A DNA stretch of 64,000 nt from Panacagrimonas sp052389915 (GCA_052389915.1 JBQTHL010000012.1:62001-126000); one strand, 5' to 3'. Positions 1-8,785 are shown, counted from the first letter of the stretch. Translations and numbers: made by a program. Notes: generated by a model from the letters alone, not told the origin.

Positions 1-7
1 CAGGGTC

Positions 8-277
8 GTGCGCTTTGTTCTCGAAGATGGCGCCGGCACCGGCAGCATCGAACTGGTAAGGCCGCAGGGTGAACTAAGCGATATCCTTACCCGGATCGGG
101 AAGCGATTGAAGGTGAAGGTCGCAACTGCGCTTAGCGCCGAGCGCGAGTTGCGCATTCATGGCCGCAACGAGGTGGTCATCATCAAACCGGCGGCCCGCC
201 GTTACTGGATGGGCATTTCGGCGTTGGAGGATGCCGATGCCGTCGTCGCGGAGAGCTTCGCGGGGAGTGGCGTTTGA
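8..277 (+). CDS. Hypothetical protein, 5' end possibly cut by the window edge
   Basis: The frame is open to the left edge, so GTG at 8 may not be the true start and this could be the C-terminal part of a longer protein. What is visible is about 89 residues, basic in the middle and ending in RYWMGISALEDADAV. The stop overlaps the TTG start of the next gene by 4 bp (TTGA), which suggests translational coupling in one operon. I do not recognise the family. It sits at the start of an accessory zone with nuclease and toxin-antitoxin genes. Confidence 0.5.
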   Translation: MRFVLEDGAGTGSIELVRPQGELSDILTRIGKRLKVKVATALSAERELRIHGRNEVVIIKPAARRYWMGISALEDADAVVAESFAGSGV

Positions 278-945
278 GGATCCCTTATGAGACCGCCGCT
301 CCTCTGGGAAGAGAATTCATCGAGCTTGCGCCGGAGGTCGTCGCTGCGATTTTGCATACGCTCACCGCAGGATGGCTCGAAGCCCGAAAATTCAGCGATG
401 TTTGCGCAGAGGCTGGTGAAGTCCCGATGACAGAGCGCTTGCGGGACGGGATGCGCACGGAGTTGAAGTCGAAGACGTGTCCGTGGAGAAAGACGCTGAT
501 CGTGCTACCGGGAACAGAATCCCGCTCCAGCAGCAAGGTGCTGGTTCCCGATGGGCGTACCGACATTCCCTTGATGTTGATCGAGGTCTTCTTGAGGACT
601 GCGGAACATGACCCTCACGCGATCATCGAATGCAAGCGCATAGCAGGATCGGACACTCACTTGTGTCGCGAATATGTGGTGGAAGGCATCGACAGGTTTG
701 CCGCCGGCAAGTACGGAGAGAACCATGCAATGGGCTTCATGGTTGGCTATGTGCTTTCCGGTACAGCAACAGAGTCCGTGCATGGCATTAATGTCTACCT
801 GACGCGCGCGTCTCGTAAGGTAGATTGTCTTGAGCCTTCTGATGTTTGCTCAGAGCCTCCGAGTTGGAAAAGTCAGCATGTGCGGGCTAAACCGTCGTCG
901 GCGATCCGGTTACATCATGCCTTTCTGGGCCTTGCGGCTGCGTAA
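274..945 (+). CDS. Hypothetical protein with a possible PD-(D/E)XK nuclease core
   Basis: This is a 223-residue protein starting at TTG 274, coupled to the upstream gene by a 4-bp overlap. Residues near 95-128 contain an acidic residue in GRTDIPLML, then a hydrophobic strand ending in AIIECKRI. That D...ExK spacing fits the catalytic core of PD-(D/E)XK nucleases. The rest has no motif I recognise. It converges on the Mrr-like gene that ends at 977. The nuclease assignment is an inference from one motif. A restriction-type or defence accessory role would suit the neighbourhood but is unproven. Confidence 0.5.
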   Translation: MRIPYETAAPLGREFIELAPEVVAAILHTLTAGWLEARKFSDVCAEAGEVPMTERLRDGMRTELKSKTCPWRKTLIVLPGTESRSSSKVLVPDGRTDIPLMLIEVFLRTAEHDPHAIIECKRIAGSDTHLCREYVVEGIDRFAAGKYGENHAMGFMVGYVLSGTATESVHGINVYLTRASRKVDCLEPSDVCSEPPSWKSQHVRAKPSSAIRLHHAFLGLAAA

Positions 946-976
946 ACGGGCCCGTTCGCTACATTGATCTCGTCGT

Positions 977-1912
977 CTATCGAAGGGCGACACCGAACGG
1001 CGGGTAAGCTGAACGAAATGTGGCGAGCAGGCGGTGGCGCGCCGCGTCCAGCTCATCGGCGACGCGGGTGCTGAGCATGTAGGTGGGACAATCCGGCTGT
1101 CCGCATCCGCAGTGCTGAATCTCACCCTGCCGAAGGCGTGTGACGAAGATACGGCGCAGCTCATCGACCTGGCGAACGACCTGCGCGAGCACCTTGCGGG
1201 TGCGCTGGTCTTTCACGTGATGGATCGAAGGGATGCGCCTGATCTCGATGCCCTCACGTGTTCGCCACACGCCGGTGTTCAGCGCGCCGATGGTGTCCTC
1301 GATGGCTTGCTGGAACGCCGGCAGCGAGCTTTCCTGCTGAAACGGTGTGCGAAAGGCCGGCCGATCGAACACAGCAGCCATCAATCCCAAAGCGTCGGCA
1401 TCCGAAAGATCGGGGAAGTCATCGACGAAGTTGCGGATATCCGCCTCGGCCTCGGGAAACGCGATACCCTGCACGAAGCGATGCAAGAGGTATTCGGCGC
1501 GCAGACGCAAGTTCTCCTCGAACTCGACGCCGGACCATATCGTCACGTGGTCGATGCCGAGCGCGGCGGCGGCTTTGCCGATCCGTGTTCTGCTGGCATC
1601 CGACATGGCGCCGCGGCACACGAATTTGAAAGCATCGGGTTTGCCGCCCGCCGCCTTGGCTGCCTTTTCCATGTCGGCCTTGGCTTTCGCGAGCGTCAGC
1701 GTATCGCGGTTGGCGCATTGGATGATCGTCCTGCGCGCCGGTCGATCATCGAACTGCTCGATGCCGGAAATGTCCCGCCCTTGATCGCCGCCCGATTGAC
1801 CATGCCAAACCAAGTCTGTCCAGCCGGCGCGAACATGGTAGGCGAAGACGAGACGTTCAAATTGGACGCCACTGTAATCCTCGAAGTGGATGGGGTGGAC
1901 GGTAGCGGCCAT
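977..1912 (-). CDS. Mrr-like restriction endonuclease family protein
   Basis: This 311-residue protein has an N-terminal block (EFD-like FERLVFAYHVRAGW, then GQSGGDQGRDI) that resembles the Mrr / type IV restriction endonuclease fold, in which the GDxGRD aspartate binds metal. The usual following QCK motif reads QCAN here, so the catalytic lysine is not in its normal place. Either another residue substitutes or the domain binds without cutting. The C-terminal half, with a CxCxxxxC cluster (HCGCGQPDC), is uncharacterised. ATG at 1912 is chosen because the antitoxin stop ends at 1915, making it the third gene of a tight toxin-antitoxin-nuclease operon. Confidence 0.65.
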   Translation of the reverse strand: MAATVHPIHFEDYSGVQFERLVFAYHVRAGWTDLVWHGQSGGDQGRDISGIEQFDDRPARRTIIQCANRDTLTLAKAKADMEKAAKAAGGKPDAFKFVCRGAMSDASRTRIGKAAAALGIDHVTIWSGVEFEENLRLRAEYLLHRFVQGIAFPEAEADIRNFVDDFPDLSDADALGLMAAVFDRPAFRTPFQQESSLPAFQQAIEDTIGALNTGVWRTREGIEIRRIPSIHHVKDQRTRKVLAQVVRQVDELRRIFVTRLRQGEIQHCGCGQPDCPTYMLSTRVADELDAARHRLLATFRSAYPPFGVALR

Positions 1913-1914
1913 CG

Positions 1915-2238
1915 TCAGGCGGCAACTGTAATGCCCGGCGCATGTGTCCGCCGCGCGGGCTGCACCACGATCTCGACATGCTGGTCCAGCGACACCAGCG
2001 CCTGCATCAACCGCTCCAACGAAATGTTCTGGAGCTTGTAGCGGCGGACCTGGGACACCTTGGGCTGGGTCATGCCGATGATCGTCGCGGCGTCCGTCTG
2101 GCTGAGGCCGCGCTGGTCGATCAGCTCGTTGAGCTTGAGGGCGAGCGCGGCCTTGGCCGACAGTTCCTCCGCGTCGTCGAAGCCGAGGTCCAGCAGCACG
2201 TTGTCGGTGCCTTGAGGATTGCCTTTGCGACTCATCAT
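1915..2238 (-). CDS. XRE-family antitoxin (HigA2-like)
   Basis: This is a 107-residue DNA-binding protein. A helix-turn-helix is visible at about residues 44-62 (GLSQTDAATIIGMTQPKVSQ), typical of the Cro/CI-type antitoxins that follow RelE/HigB toxins. It would neutralise the toxin encoded just upstream and repress the operon through the palindrome at 2601-2618. The start ATG at 2238 overlaps the toxin stop (ATGA); a second ATG at 2235 is also possible. Toxin-first gene order is typical of higBA-type pairs. Confidence 0.85.
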   Translation of the reverse strand: MMSRKGNPQGTDNVLLDLGFDDAEELSAKAALALKLNELIDQRGLSQTDAATIIGMTQPKVSQVRRYKLQNISLERLMQALVSLDQHVEIVVQPARRTHAPGITVAA

Positions 2239-2597
2239 TTTCTCCCGCTCGCCGCATAGCGGGCGAGCACTGCCTTCAACCGCTTCTCGATCAACGCCAC
2301 GTCCGGCTGCGGCGTGGCGATGCCGGACTTGGACTTCTTCTGGAACGCATGCAGCACATGCACCGCCTCGCCGACCCGCACCGTGTAAACGGCGCGGAAG
2401 GTATCGCCCCGGTGGTCCTCCACCAGCTCGTACACCCCGGAGCCAAGTCCCTTCCAAGGCTTGGCCGCGTCTGGCGTGCCGCCCAACTGGACGACGAACA
2501 GCGCCACGCCCATGTCCTTCTGCACGGGGACGGGGAACGCCTTGAAGTCCTTCTTCGATGAGCCTTCCCAGTACAGGAGCTTGCGTGTCTCGGCCAT
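2235..2597 (-). CDS. RelE/HigB-like toxin (phage-derived Gp49-like)
   Basis: This is a 120-residue basic protein beginning MAETRKLLYW. Features typical of the RelE/Gp49 toxin fold are SKKDFKAFP near the N-terminus, the central GVYELVEDHRGDTFRAVYTV strand pair, and VHVLHAFQKKSKSG, which matches the conserved 'hxLHxFxKKs' segment. By family knowledge such proteins are ribosome-dependent mRNA interferases. It is the first gene of the operon; the antitoxin and the Mrr-like nuclease follow with overlaps. ATG at 2597 lies directly downstream of the palindromic operator. A longer frame to 2675 runs through that operator and is rejected. Confidence 0.85.
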   Translation of the reverse strand: MAETRKLLYWEGSSKKDFKAFPVPVQKDMGVALFVVQLGGTPDAAKPWKGLGSGVYELVEDHRGDTFRAVYTVRVGEAVHVLHAFQKKSKSGIATPQPDVALIEKRLKAVLARYAASGRK

Positions 2598-2600
2598 GAT

Positions 2601-2618
2601 TATATCCGTTCGGATATA
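2601..2618 (-). promoter_or_regulatory. Palindromic operator of the toxin-antitoxin operon
   Basis: A perfect inverted repeat with 8-bp arms (TATATCCG / CGGATATA) separated by TT lies 3 bp upstream of the toxin ATG. It is AT-rich in a GC-rich context. The position and symmetry fit autorepression by the XRE antitoxin. The protein-site pairing is inferred. Confidence 0.7.
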
Positions 2619-2697
2619 AAAAGCAAGTGCCGGATTTGTCGTGACAGCGGCACGACAATTGGGCCGGCGGGCCACGACAGAGGAACCCTGAGCAGGG

Positions 2698-3897
2698 TCA
2701 TGCCGCGGCGTCCTTGGCGCGCTGCGCGCCTGTGATCGTCTTGCGCCGGCTCGCCACCAGCTCGGCCGCCTTGCGCACTGGATCGTCCTCGGTGTGGACG
2801 TAGCGCATGAACATTGCCACGGTCTTATGCGCCGTCAGCGCCATGCCGACCTTGACCGGAATGCCGGAGTTGGCGATGTCGGTGGCCGAGCGGTGCCTGA
2901 TACCGTGGGTGCCGACTTTCGGCACGCCAGCGCGATCAAGAAATCGACGCCACGCGTGGTAGTAGGAAGCGGGGCTGAGCGGCTCTTTGTGATCCTGAAT
3001 CGCGGGGCAAACATAGGGCGAGTCGCCATAGCGAGGCGCGGTCGAGAGAAGCCGGTGAGCTTCCTCGCTGAGAGGTTTGGACATATCGCCGGTCTTGCTG
3101 TCCGGCCAGACCACGCGGCTGTTGGGCAAGTCGAGCCAATCCCACTGCAACAGCAGGACTTCCGACATGCGAGCGGCGAACTCGAATTGCAGCCGGACGG
3201 CAAGCAGGTAGATCGGATGCTCAAGATGCTCCGCCTCGGCTTTGTCCAGATAGGCAAAGAGGCTGACCATCTGCTCGTCGGTGATGAGGCGGGTCGAGCC
3301 TTTCTCGGGGTACTTGGGCACGTGACGGCAGGGGTTGGAGCCGTCGGTCCGGTATCCCCACAGTTCGGCGAGGTTGAACATCTTGCGGACGCAGGCCAGC
3401 ACGCGATTGGCCTGAGTGGGCGACTTCTCCATGCGCTTCATCAGCGCGGTGATGTCCTGGCGCGTGACTTCGTGGACCTTCTTGCTACCGAAGGCGGGGA
3501 TGACATAGCCGTCGATCTGGTACTGGTAGGTCTTCTGCGTGCTCGGCTTGTTGTGCAGCTTGGAGTGGTCCTCCATGAATCGAACGGAAAGCTCCTTGAC
3601 CGTCGGCGCCTTCCGCGCTTCTGTCTTCTTGTGGGCTGGATCGCCGCCGCGACGGACCTCGGCCAGCCAGTCCTGGGCCAGCGACCGCGCTTGTTCGACA
3701 GTCAGTTCGCCGAACTGTCCGAGCGACGGCTTCCGGCGTACACCGGCGTTGGTCCGGTACTGAATCATGAAGACCTTCCTGCCGGTTGGTGTAACCTTGC
3801 ACAGGAAGCCTGGGACAATGGTGTCCCGAAGTTCGATGTCGTGCGGCTGAGGTCGCGCGGCATCGACTACGGTCTTGGTGAGTTTGATCTTGGCCAC
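2698..3897 (-). CDS. int: Tyrosine recombinase / integrase
   Basis: This 399-residue protein has an N-terminal arm-binding DUF4102-type region (to about 95), a core-binding domain (about 100-195) and a catalytic domain. The catalytic residues can be placed: R243 (AARMSEV), K268 (DSKTG), H331 and R334 (HGIRH), H357 (TAHKT) and nucleophile Y366 (MRYVH). It should integrate and excise an element, most simply this ICE. No tRNA gene or direct repeat marking an attachment site was found on either side. Its 3' end faces the toxin-antitoxin/Mrr operon and its 5' side faces the TIR gene and the transfer region. A short stem (CCCTG/CAGGG) follows the stop codon. Confidence 0.95.
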   Translation of the reverse strand: MAKIKLTKTVVDAARPQPHDIELRDTIVPGFLCKVTPTGRKVFMIQYRTNAGVRRKPSLGQFGELTVEQARSLAQDWLAEVRRGGDPAHKKTEARKAPTVKELSVRFMEDHSKLHNKPSTQKTYQYQIDGYVIPAFGSKKVHEVTRQDITALMKRMEKSPTQANRVLACVRKMFNLAELWGYRTDGSNPCRHVPKYPEKGSTRLITDEQMVSLFAYLDKAEAEHLEHPIYLLAVRLQFEFAARMSEVLLLQWDWLDLPNSRVVWPDSKTGDMSKPLSEEAHRLLSTAPRYGDSPYVCPAIQDHKEPLSPASYYHAWRRFLDRAGVPKVGTHGIRHRSATDIANSGIPVKVGMALTAHKTVAMFMRYVHTEDDPVRKAAELVASRRKTITGAQRAKDAAA

Positions 3898-3970
3898 GGT
3901 GGTGCTCCTGAAATGTCCCCGATTTCCAGGAGCCGGCTAGGAGCCATGCGAAAGAGAACCGGGGCGATTT

Positions 3971-4639
3971 ATGTCGCGCACCCGGGTATCATCCAAGGCA
4001 TTGCCCAGAGGGGAAACCTGCTGTAGCGGGCTCTATCCAACCCTGGAGAATTCAGGTGCGGAAAGCAGGTTGCGGCTTATCGACCTGGAGCCGGCCTTGG
4101 GCATCCGAAAATTCGAACGAAATCGAACACACTGGGCGATTAAGGACGTGGACCTCGGCGTAGTGCTCAAGCAGTATCCGCTTCCGGGTTGGGCCTTGGG
4201 TACCGGCCGCCCGGTCGACATCCGAACCCACACCTTCGATGTGGCGCTCTCCTTTGCCGGCGAAGATCGCGAGTACGTCCGAGAGGCCGCGAAGGAAGTT
4301 ACCGGGCTGCTCGGCCGCGATGCCGTGTTCTACGATGAAAATTACGAGGCTCAGCTCGCGCGCCCAGGCATTGATACCCTGCTGCAAGGCATCTATCGCC
4401 GCGCCAAGCTCGTGGTGGTCGTCCTGTCACAGCACTACGCTCTCAAGCGATGGTGCACGGTCGAATTCAGAGCGATCCGCGAGATCATCCAATCCCGCGA
4501 CCACGACCACATCATGTACGTCCGCGTCGACGACGCGCCAGTCGATGGCGTACTCCCCATCGACGGCTATCTCGATGCCAGTCGATACCAACCCAGCAGG
4601 CTGGCTATGGCGATTCGCGACCGGTTCGATCTACTCTGA
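3971..4639 (+). CDS. TIR-domain protein
   Basis: This 222-residue protein has a TIR domain from about residue 89 to the end (FDVALSFAGEDREYV...LVVVVLSQHYA...RWCTVEF). E165 in WCTVEF sits where the NAD-cleaving glutamate of TIR NADases lies. Residues 30-85 form a separate N-terminal region (RKFERNRTHWAIKDVDL) that I cannot name. Bacterial TIR proteins commonly act as NAD-depleting or signal-producing parts of phage defence systems. The start is uncertain: ATG 3971 is used, but a later start after a GGAGAA at about 4045 is possible. It converges with the nuclease gene, the 3' ends being 11 bp apart. Confidence 0.8.
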   Translation: MSRTRVSSKALPRGETCCSGLYPTLENSGAESRLRLIDLEPALGIRKFERNRTHWAIKDVDLGVVLKQYPLPGWALGTGRPVDIRTHTFDVALSFAGEDREYVREAAKEVTGLLGRDAVFYDENYEAQLARPGIDTLLQGIYRRAKLVVVVLSQHYALKRWCTVEFRAIREIIQSRDHDHIMYVRVDDAPVDGVLPIDGYLDASRYQPSRLAMAIRDRFDLL

Positions 4640-4650
4640 CGTCGCGGCGT

Positions 4651-5877
4651 TCAACCGGGCAGCTTTGTGCCCAACGGGTGAACGCGGAGCCGTGGGAACA
4701 TGCCCGTCTCCAGACCGTGGTCGAAGATTCTCCAGTACGCCCCAAGGAAGTTGTTCTCGTTCCCCAGGTTTTTTGTGAACTGATGAAGCTCGGTGAACGA
4801 GAGCACGATGCATGGCATCTCGATCTGTTTGGTCAGTTCAAGGATTGGCGGCGTGTATTCGTCGAAGTCGTTGTCGAATAGCTCTTTCACGACGATCAGC
4901 GCATGCAATGCTTTGCCAGACCAAGAGATTGCCTTAGCCTGCTCGTCGATGATGATGGGCATCGGTGACGCCTTGCGCAGATAGCGCACTGCACCTCGGG
5001 TCTGACGAATGGCCTTCTCGATCGCGCCCTTTATCGTGGCCCGTTTCCGCTGGACCGTGTTGCTCAGAATAGCCTCCGTATTGGGGCTGTCCTTGGCCTG
5101 GACCAGCAGCACGATCTGGTCGGTGACCACGATGACATCGGCGATCTCTTCCCGATCGTGCGTCCTAAGTGGTGACCAGTAAATGCTTTCGGACGGAAAA
5201 ATGCGTTGCAGCATCTCCACGATGTCGCGCTCCTGATACTGACCCGGCTCCGGCCTAACCAGCAGGTTGTGCCGAGGGCGACTTGCACCGTGATAACTGC
5301 GACTCTCCGCGGTGATGTCCAGCAGGACGTAGTCCTCAGGAAAGAGCGGGCGCTGGAACCTCAAAGTGATGGCCTCCGCATCGTCGTCCGCGTCGCGGAT
5401 CGAAAACCACTGAGTCATCTGGTCCAGAATCTGGCCTTGCGGCAAGCCTGCAAGGTGGGGGAATACAGCGGTCGTAAGCGCTTGGCGGTAGCGATCCGTG
5501 ATCGTAATCGCGGCGCGATAACCCAACATCTCGCGATTCAGTTCATCGAAGAAATGGACGTCTACTTCGGTGCCCAGCAGCACCTGTCGTAGTCCTTCGG
5601 AATTCAAGTCCTCGATAAAGGCGCCGCCAGCGGTCAGCGGCTCATTTTGATCGTCAAGAAAGGCCGCCAAGAAGGCCAAGCTGGGGGCGTGACCTTCCAG
5701 CTCATACGGAATCAGGTAGACAGCAAATTCCTGGTTCATTCTGGCCGCTAGGATCGTCTCCTTGGAGACCTTCACGATCAGCTTCGGCACCGGGTCGTCT
5801 TTGAAGTGCAGTGTCGTAAGACCGATGGTCAGGTCACGCACGTACTGCATTGCCGCTGGATATTCGAGAGTGATCAT
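4651..5877 (-). CDS. Putative PD-(D/E)XK nuclease
   Basis: This is a 408-residue protein. Residues 244-262 read EEIADVIVVTDQIVLLVQAK, giving the D247...Q260-x-K262 arrangement of PD-(D/E)XK nucleases of the Mrr/NERD type, where the strand-borne QxK replaces ExK. The first 200 residues are mostly beta-rich and unassigned. The gene follows the frameshifted gene at 5912-6909 by 34 bp on the same strand, so the two look like an operon, and it converges on the TIR gene. A defence function is inferred from motif and context only. Confidence 0.6.
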   Translation of the reverse strand: MITLEYPAAMQYVRDLTIGLTTLHFKDDPVPKLIVKVSKETILAARMNQEFAVYLIPYELEGHAPSLAFLAAFLDDQNEPLTAGGAFIEDLNSEGLRQVLLGTEVDVHFFDELNREMLGYRAAITITDRYRQALTTAVFPHLAGLPQGQILDQMTQWFSIRDADDDAEAITLRFQRPLFPEDYVLLDITAESRSYHGASRPRHNLLVRPEPGQYQERDIVEMLQRIFPSESIYWSPLRTHDREEIADVIVVTDQIVLLVQAKDSPNTEAILSNTVQRKRATIKGAIEKAIRQTRGAVRYLRKASPMPIIIDEQAKAISWSGKALHALIVVKELFDNDFDEYTPPILELTKQIEMPCIVLSFTELHQFTKNLGNENNFLGAYWRIFDHGLETGMFPRLRVHPLGTKLPG

Positions 5878-5911
5878 TGAGCCACTTTCCCTGCCGATGT
5901 CGGACCACCCA

Positions 5912-6909
5912 TCAGCCTATGACAGGGCTCAGATCGTCGGGGCCTTTGAGGTTGTCCCGAATCGTGACGTAGTCGGCGTGAAAGTAAGTGCTGTCCGTTT
6001 TGAACTTACCGAACGAGTAAGGCTGGCGAGGCGCCGTCTTCTTGTCGAATTCGAATTTGAACTGCAGTGAACGGAAGAACAGCTCGTCCATATAGAGGTC
6101 GGTCGGTTCGTGAGCCTTCTCTCGGATCGCTTGGCGTGCTGCGTAGTCGATCGCCTGGATCTGCGCAAACGGTAGCCCAAGGCTGTTCAGGCAGATGTGA
6201 TTCCTCTGTTCGGAGATGTGAAGCAGATCATCTTCGTAGTAGGCGTTGCTGCCCTGTGTGATCACGCCATAGATATCCAGTCCCAGTGTCTCCCGGTAGA
6301 TCGGCTGCAGTTCGCCAAACACCCGGATGAAGGACTCCGGGTCGTAGTTGTTCCTGATGCCCCTTTCGTAATGGCCTGCGGCCCAATTGCTCTTGATGAG
6401 TAGGCTGTCGCCGAAGGAAATGAAAGACATGACCGGGTAGCGTGCGGCCAAGGCATCGGTCTGATCCCGCAGACGAATCAATATCTCCCGGGTGATGCCA
6501 CCAGCCAGCAGGGCTCTGCCGAATTCGCGACGTCGATCTGAGCGAAAACGGCGTTCGAGCGCAGATGGATCTGCGTCAACCACTCACTACTGACGAAAAT
6601 GTGCGGCTTCTCATCCCACTGCCAGCTACCGACTGCCGTCCGGAACTCGGACTTCGGCAGCGAGATCAGTACCTCGTGAAAGCGTTTGAAGACGTCGGGA
6701 TACCACGACAGTTCGATCGAGTTGTCAGTGATATGCCTTGCGGCAGCCCCGGCAACTGGCCCCGGCGGATCATAGGCGCCTGACCGGTTGAAGATGCCCA
6801 GCATCATGGCCTCGTACGCGGCCAGATCGCCTTCATCGCAAAGGTAGATGTCGCGATTGAGTGGGACATCCTCAAAGGCATATCGGTCGAAGTGGGGATG
6901 CTCGAACAA
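5912..6909 (-). pseudogene. Frameshifted gene, possibly cyclase-like
   Basis: Two overlapping frames (6478-6909 from a TTG, and 5912-6583) encode one continuous-looking protein of about 330 residues. The first frame reads sensibly up to AQIDVAN near 6513-6518. The second takes over at FGRALLAGG, and one extra base within GCGAATTCGG would join them. The second half (ISFGDSLLIKSNW, then IYGVITQGSNAYYEDD) recalls the second half of class III nucleotide cyclase domains, but no metal-binding N-terminal motif is clear. It is upstream of a nuclease gene and near a TIR gene. It could be a pseudogene, a sequencing error or programmed frameshifting; only the discontinuity is certain. Confidence 0.6.
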
Positions 6910-6964
6910 GGCGTCGCTCCGGTTCCCAGCCGCGTGGTGTCGGCGCGGTAAATATCGTTACAGA

Positions 6965-8785
6965 TTACGTTGTTCGCGTATTTCCAGCGTCGAGAAGCCG
7001 CAGGTAGGGATTGTCCGGAGGCGTTTCCTGGAATAGCGAAGCCGAATCGGTGAACAGGTAGCCATGCAGTCGCCTGGACTTGCGGGGCCCGGTGACTTCG
7101 CAGATCCAAATGTTCAGCCCGCTGATCTGCTTGCGATGCAGCCCCAGCTTCTCGAAACGCTTCTGCGCCCACTGCCATCCTTCCAAAGCCTCCGGCTTGG
7201 CCAGCGCGGCGACGCGAAGGTGTTCCTGCGCGTAGCGCTGGAACACGCCGGGGCTGACAATGTAGGCCGTACCGGCGACGGTATGCACCAGGGCCTTCGC
7301 ATCGTTGATGATCAGCTTGCGCGTCTGGATGGCCTGTCGCAGCCAGGCCATGAAGTGCGCCCCGGAGGGTTCGGCGTGATCTTGGGAAGGCGCGGGGTTC
7401 ACCGGCGGCGCGGATGCGATTGAAGGGGTCGTTTCAGGCTGGGCAACAGGGCAACTCGGGATCTCCGGTGCTGGGGGTGGAGCGGTGTCGCCCAGCAGAT
7501 CGAGCGGCGCGACCACGCCGGTGTCGGTGGCGGCGGATGCGATCGGCGTCGTGCTCGCGGATGCCGCTTCGATACCTTCCACCGCGCGCGGCCCCTCGGC
7601 CACCGCCGGTGCCTGTGGTGTCAGCTCCGCTGGTTCCTCTTCGACCTGCACACGACCCGCAAACGGCGCCGGTCGGTCGGCGACTTCCCAAATCATCGCG
7701 GGTGAGAGTTTCAGGAAGGTGAAGCTGTGCGACCAGCCGGCATCGCTGGTGACGGTAGCTTTCCAGATCGCCTTGCCGTCCGGCGTAGTCAGGGCGATGC
7801 CGTGATCCTGCAGCACGTTGAACACAGCCGTGTTGCTTGCCGGAATGCCGTCGATGCCCTGCGACAGTAGGTGTGCCCGCAGCTTATCGGAGACTGTCTT
7901 GCTCACCAGCCACAGTGCGTCCTGGGTCAGCCAGCCGTCCGACGCCTGGGGCTGGTTCAACTTGAGTTCCTCTTTCAGCAGATAGCGCAGGCCATCGAGC
8001 AGCTTGCGTTGCAGCGCGTGCCGCGGTGCAGCCAGGGCCTTGCTCGGATCGCCGCCGAGTTCCTGGGCAACCGATGCCTGGTCGGCTTGCCTGACCAGAT
8101 CGCCGAGTGTGCCGGCGTGCTCGTACTGGCCGGCCAGCACGTACAGAAGTGCGGCCCACAAGTCCGGATAGCCGCTAAGCCAGTCGAAGATGGCTTGGTC
8201 GAGCAGGCGCGTGTAAAGCAGTCCGGTAGCGGCGCTGTGCAGGCGGTACTCGCGGTCCTTGCGGTAGCGGAAACGGTACGACTGCTGCAGCGGGCCGTGC
8301 CACGGGTGCCAGATGCTGCCGTCGGCATGCTCGATGTGCAGGTCTACGGCGAGTTTGCCGATGTCGTGCAACAGCGCTGCATAGGCGGTGCCGGCGGTCC
8401 AGGCCTCGGCTTGGGCGGCCTGCGCTTCAGGCGTGACGCCGGCAGGCAGCAGATGCGACTGCCTCAGCTTGAGCGCATAGGCCACGATTTCGAGGCCGTG
8501 ATCCAGCATGCCGCCTGGATAGGCGTGGTGATGGCTTTCCGAAGCGGGGAACTTCTGGACCAGCTCGGCGTAGCGTTCCAGCGGTGCCAGGTACAGGGTG
8601 GCGAACTGCCGGCGCGACAGCGAGGTGCGCTGCCAAATGTGTTCCAGCAATCGCTGTCGCCGCGGAGTCGCCAGCAGCGCCGCGGCCGACTCTGGCTGCG
8701 TCAGCCCTTTGGGCATCTCGATGGCGGGAGTGGACAGTGCGCCAGTGGCTGGCGGCACCCGTTTGCGCTGGAACAGCGAGAGCAT
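6965..8785 (-). CDS. traI: MobH-family relaxase (TraI-type, TIGR03760)
   Basis: This 606-residue protein initiates conjugative transfer by nicking oriT. Its N-terminal HD-like domain carries SHHHAYPGGMLDHGLE (residues 84-99) and LLHDIGKL (138-145), the metal-binding signature of MobH relaxases in SXT, R27 and ICEclc-type elements. A Pro/Ala-rich linker (about 385-490) leads to a conserved C-terminal domain (HFMAWLRQAI...IWICEV). The start ATG is at 8785. The 308-bp divergent gap to the next gene holds repeats that make it a natural place to look for oriT. Confidence 0.95.
   Translation of the reverse strand: MLSLFQRKRVPPATGALSTPAIEMPKGLTQPESAAALLATPRRQRLLEHIWQRTSLSRRQFATLYLAPLERYAELVQKFPASESHHHAYPGGMLDHGLEIVAYALKLRQSHLLPAGVTPEAQAAQAEAWTAGTAYAALLHDIGKLAVDLHIEHADGSIWHPWHGPLQQSYRFRYRKDREYRLHSAATGLLYTRLLDQAIFDWLSGYPDLWAALLYVLAGQYEHAGTLGDLVRQADQASVAQELGGDPSKALAAPRHALQRKLLDGLRYLLKEELKLNQPQASDGWLTQDALWLVSKTVSDKLRAHLLSQGIDGIPASNTAVFNVLQDHGIALTTPDGKAIWKATVTSDAGWSHSFTFLKLSPAMIWEVADRPAPFAGRVQVEEEPAELTPQAPAVAEGPRAVEGIEAASASTTPIASAATDTGVVAPLDLLGDTAPPPAPEIPSCPVAQPETTPSIASAPPVNPAPSQDHAEPSGAHFMAWLRQAIQTRKLIINDAKALVHTVAGTAYIVSPGVFQRYAQEHLRVAALAKPEALEGWQWAQKRFEKLGLHRKQISGLNIWICEVTGPRKSRRLHGYLFTDSASLFQETPPDNPYLRLLDAGNTRTT

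Noticed and set aside
2794..4026. A 410-codon plus-strand frame
   Set aside because: It is antisense to the integrase, whose catalytic residues are all identifiable.
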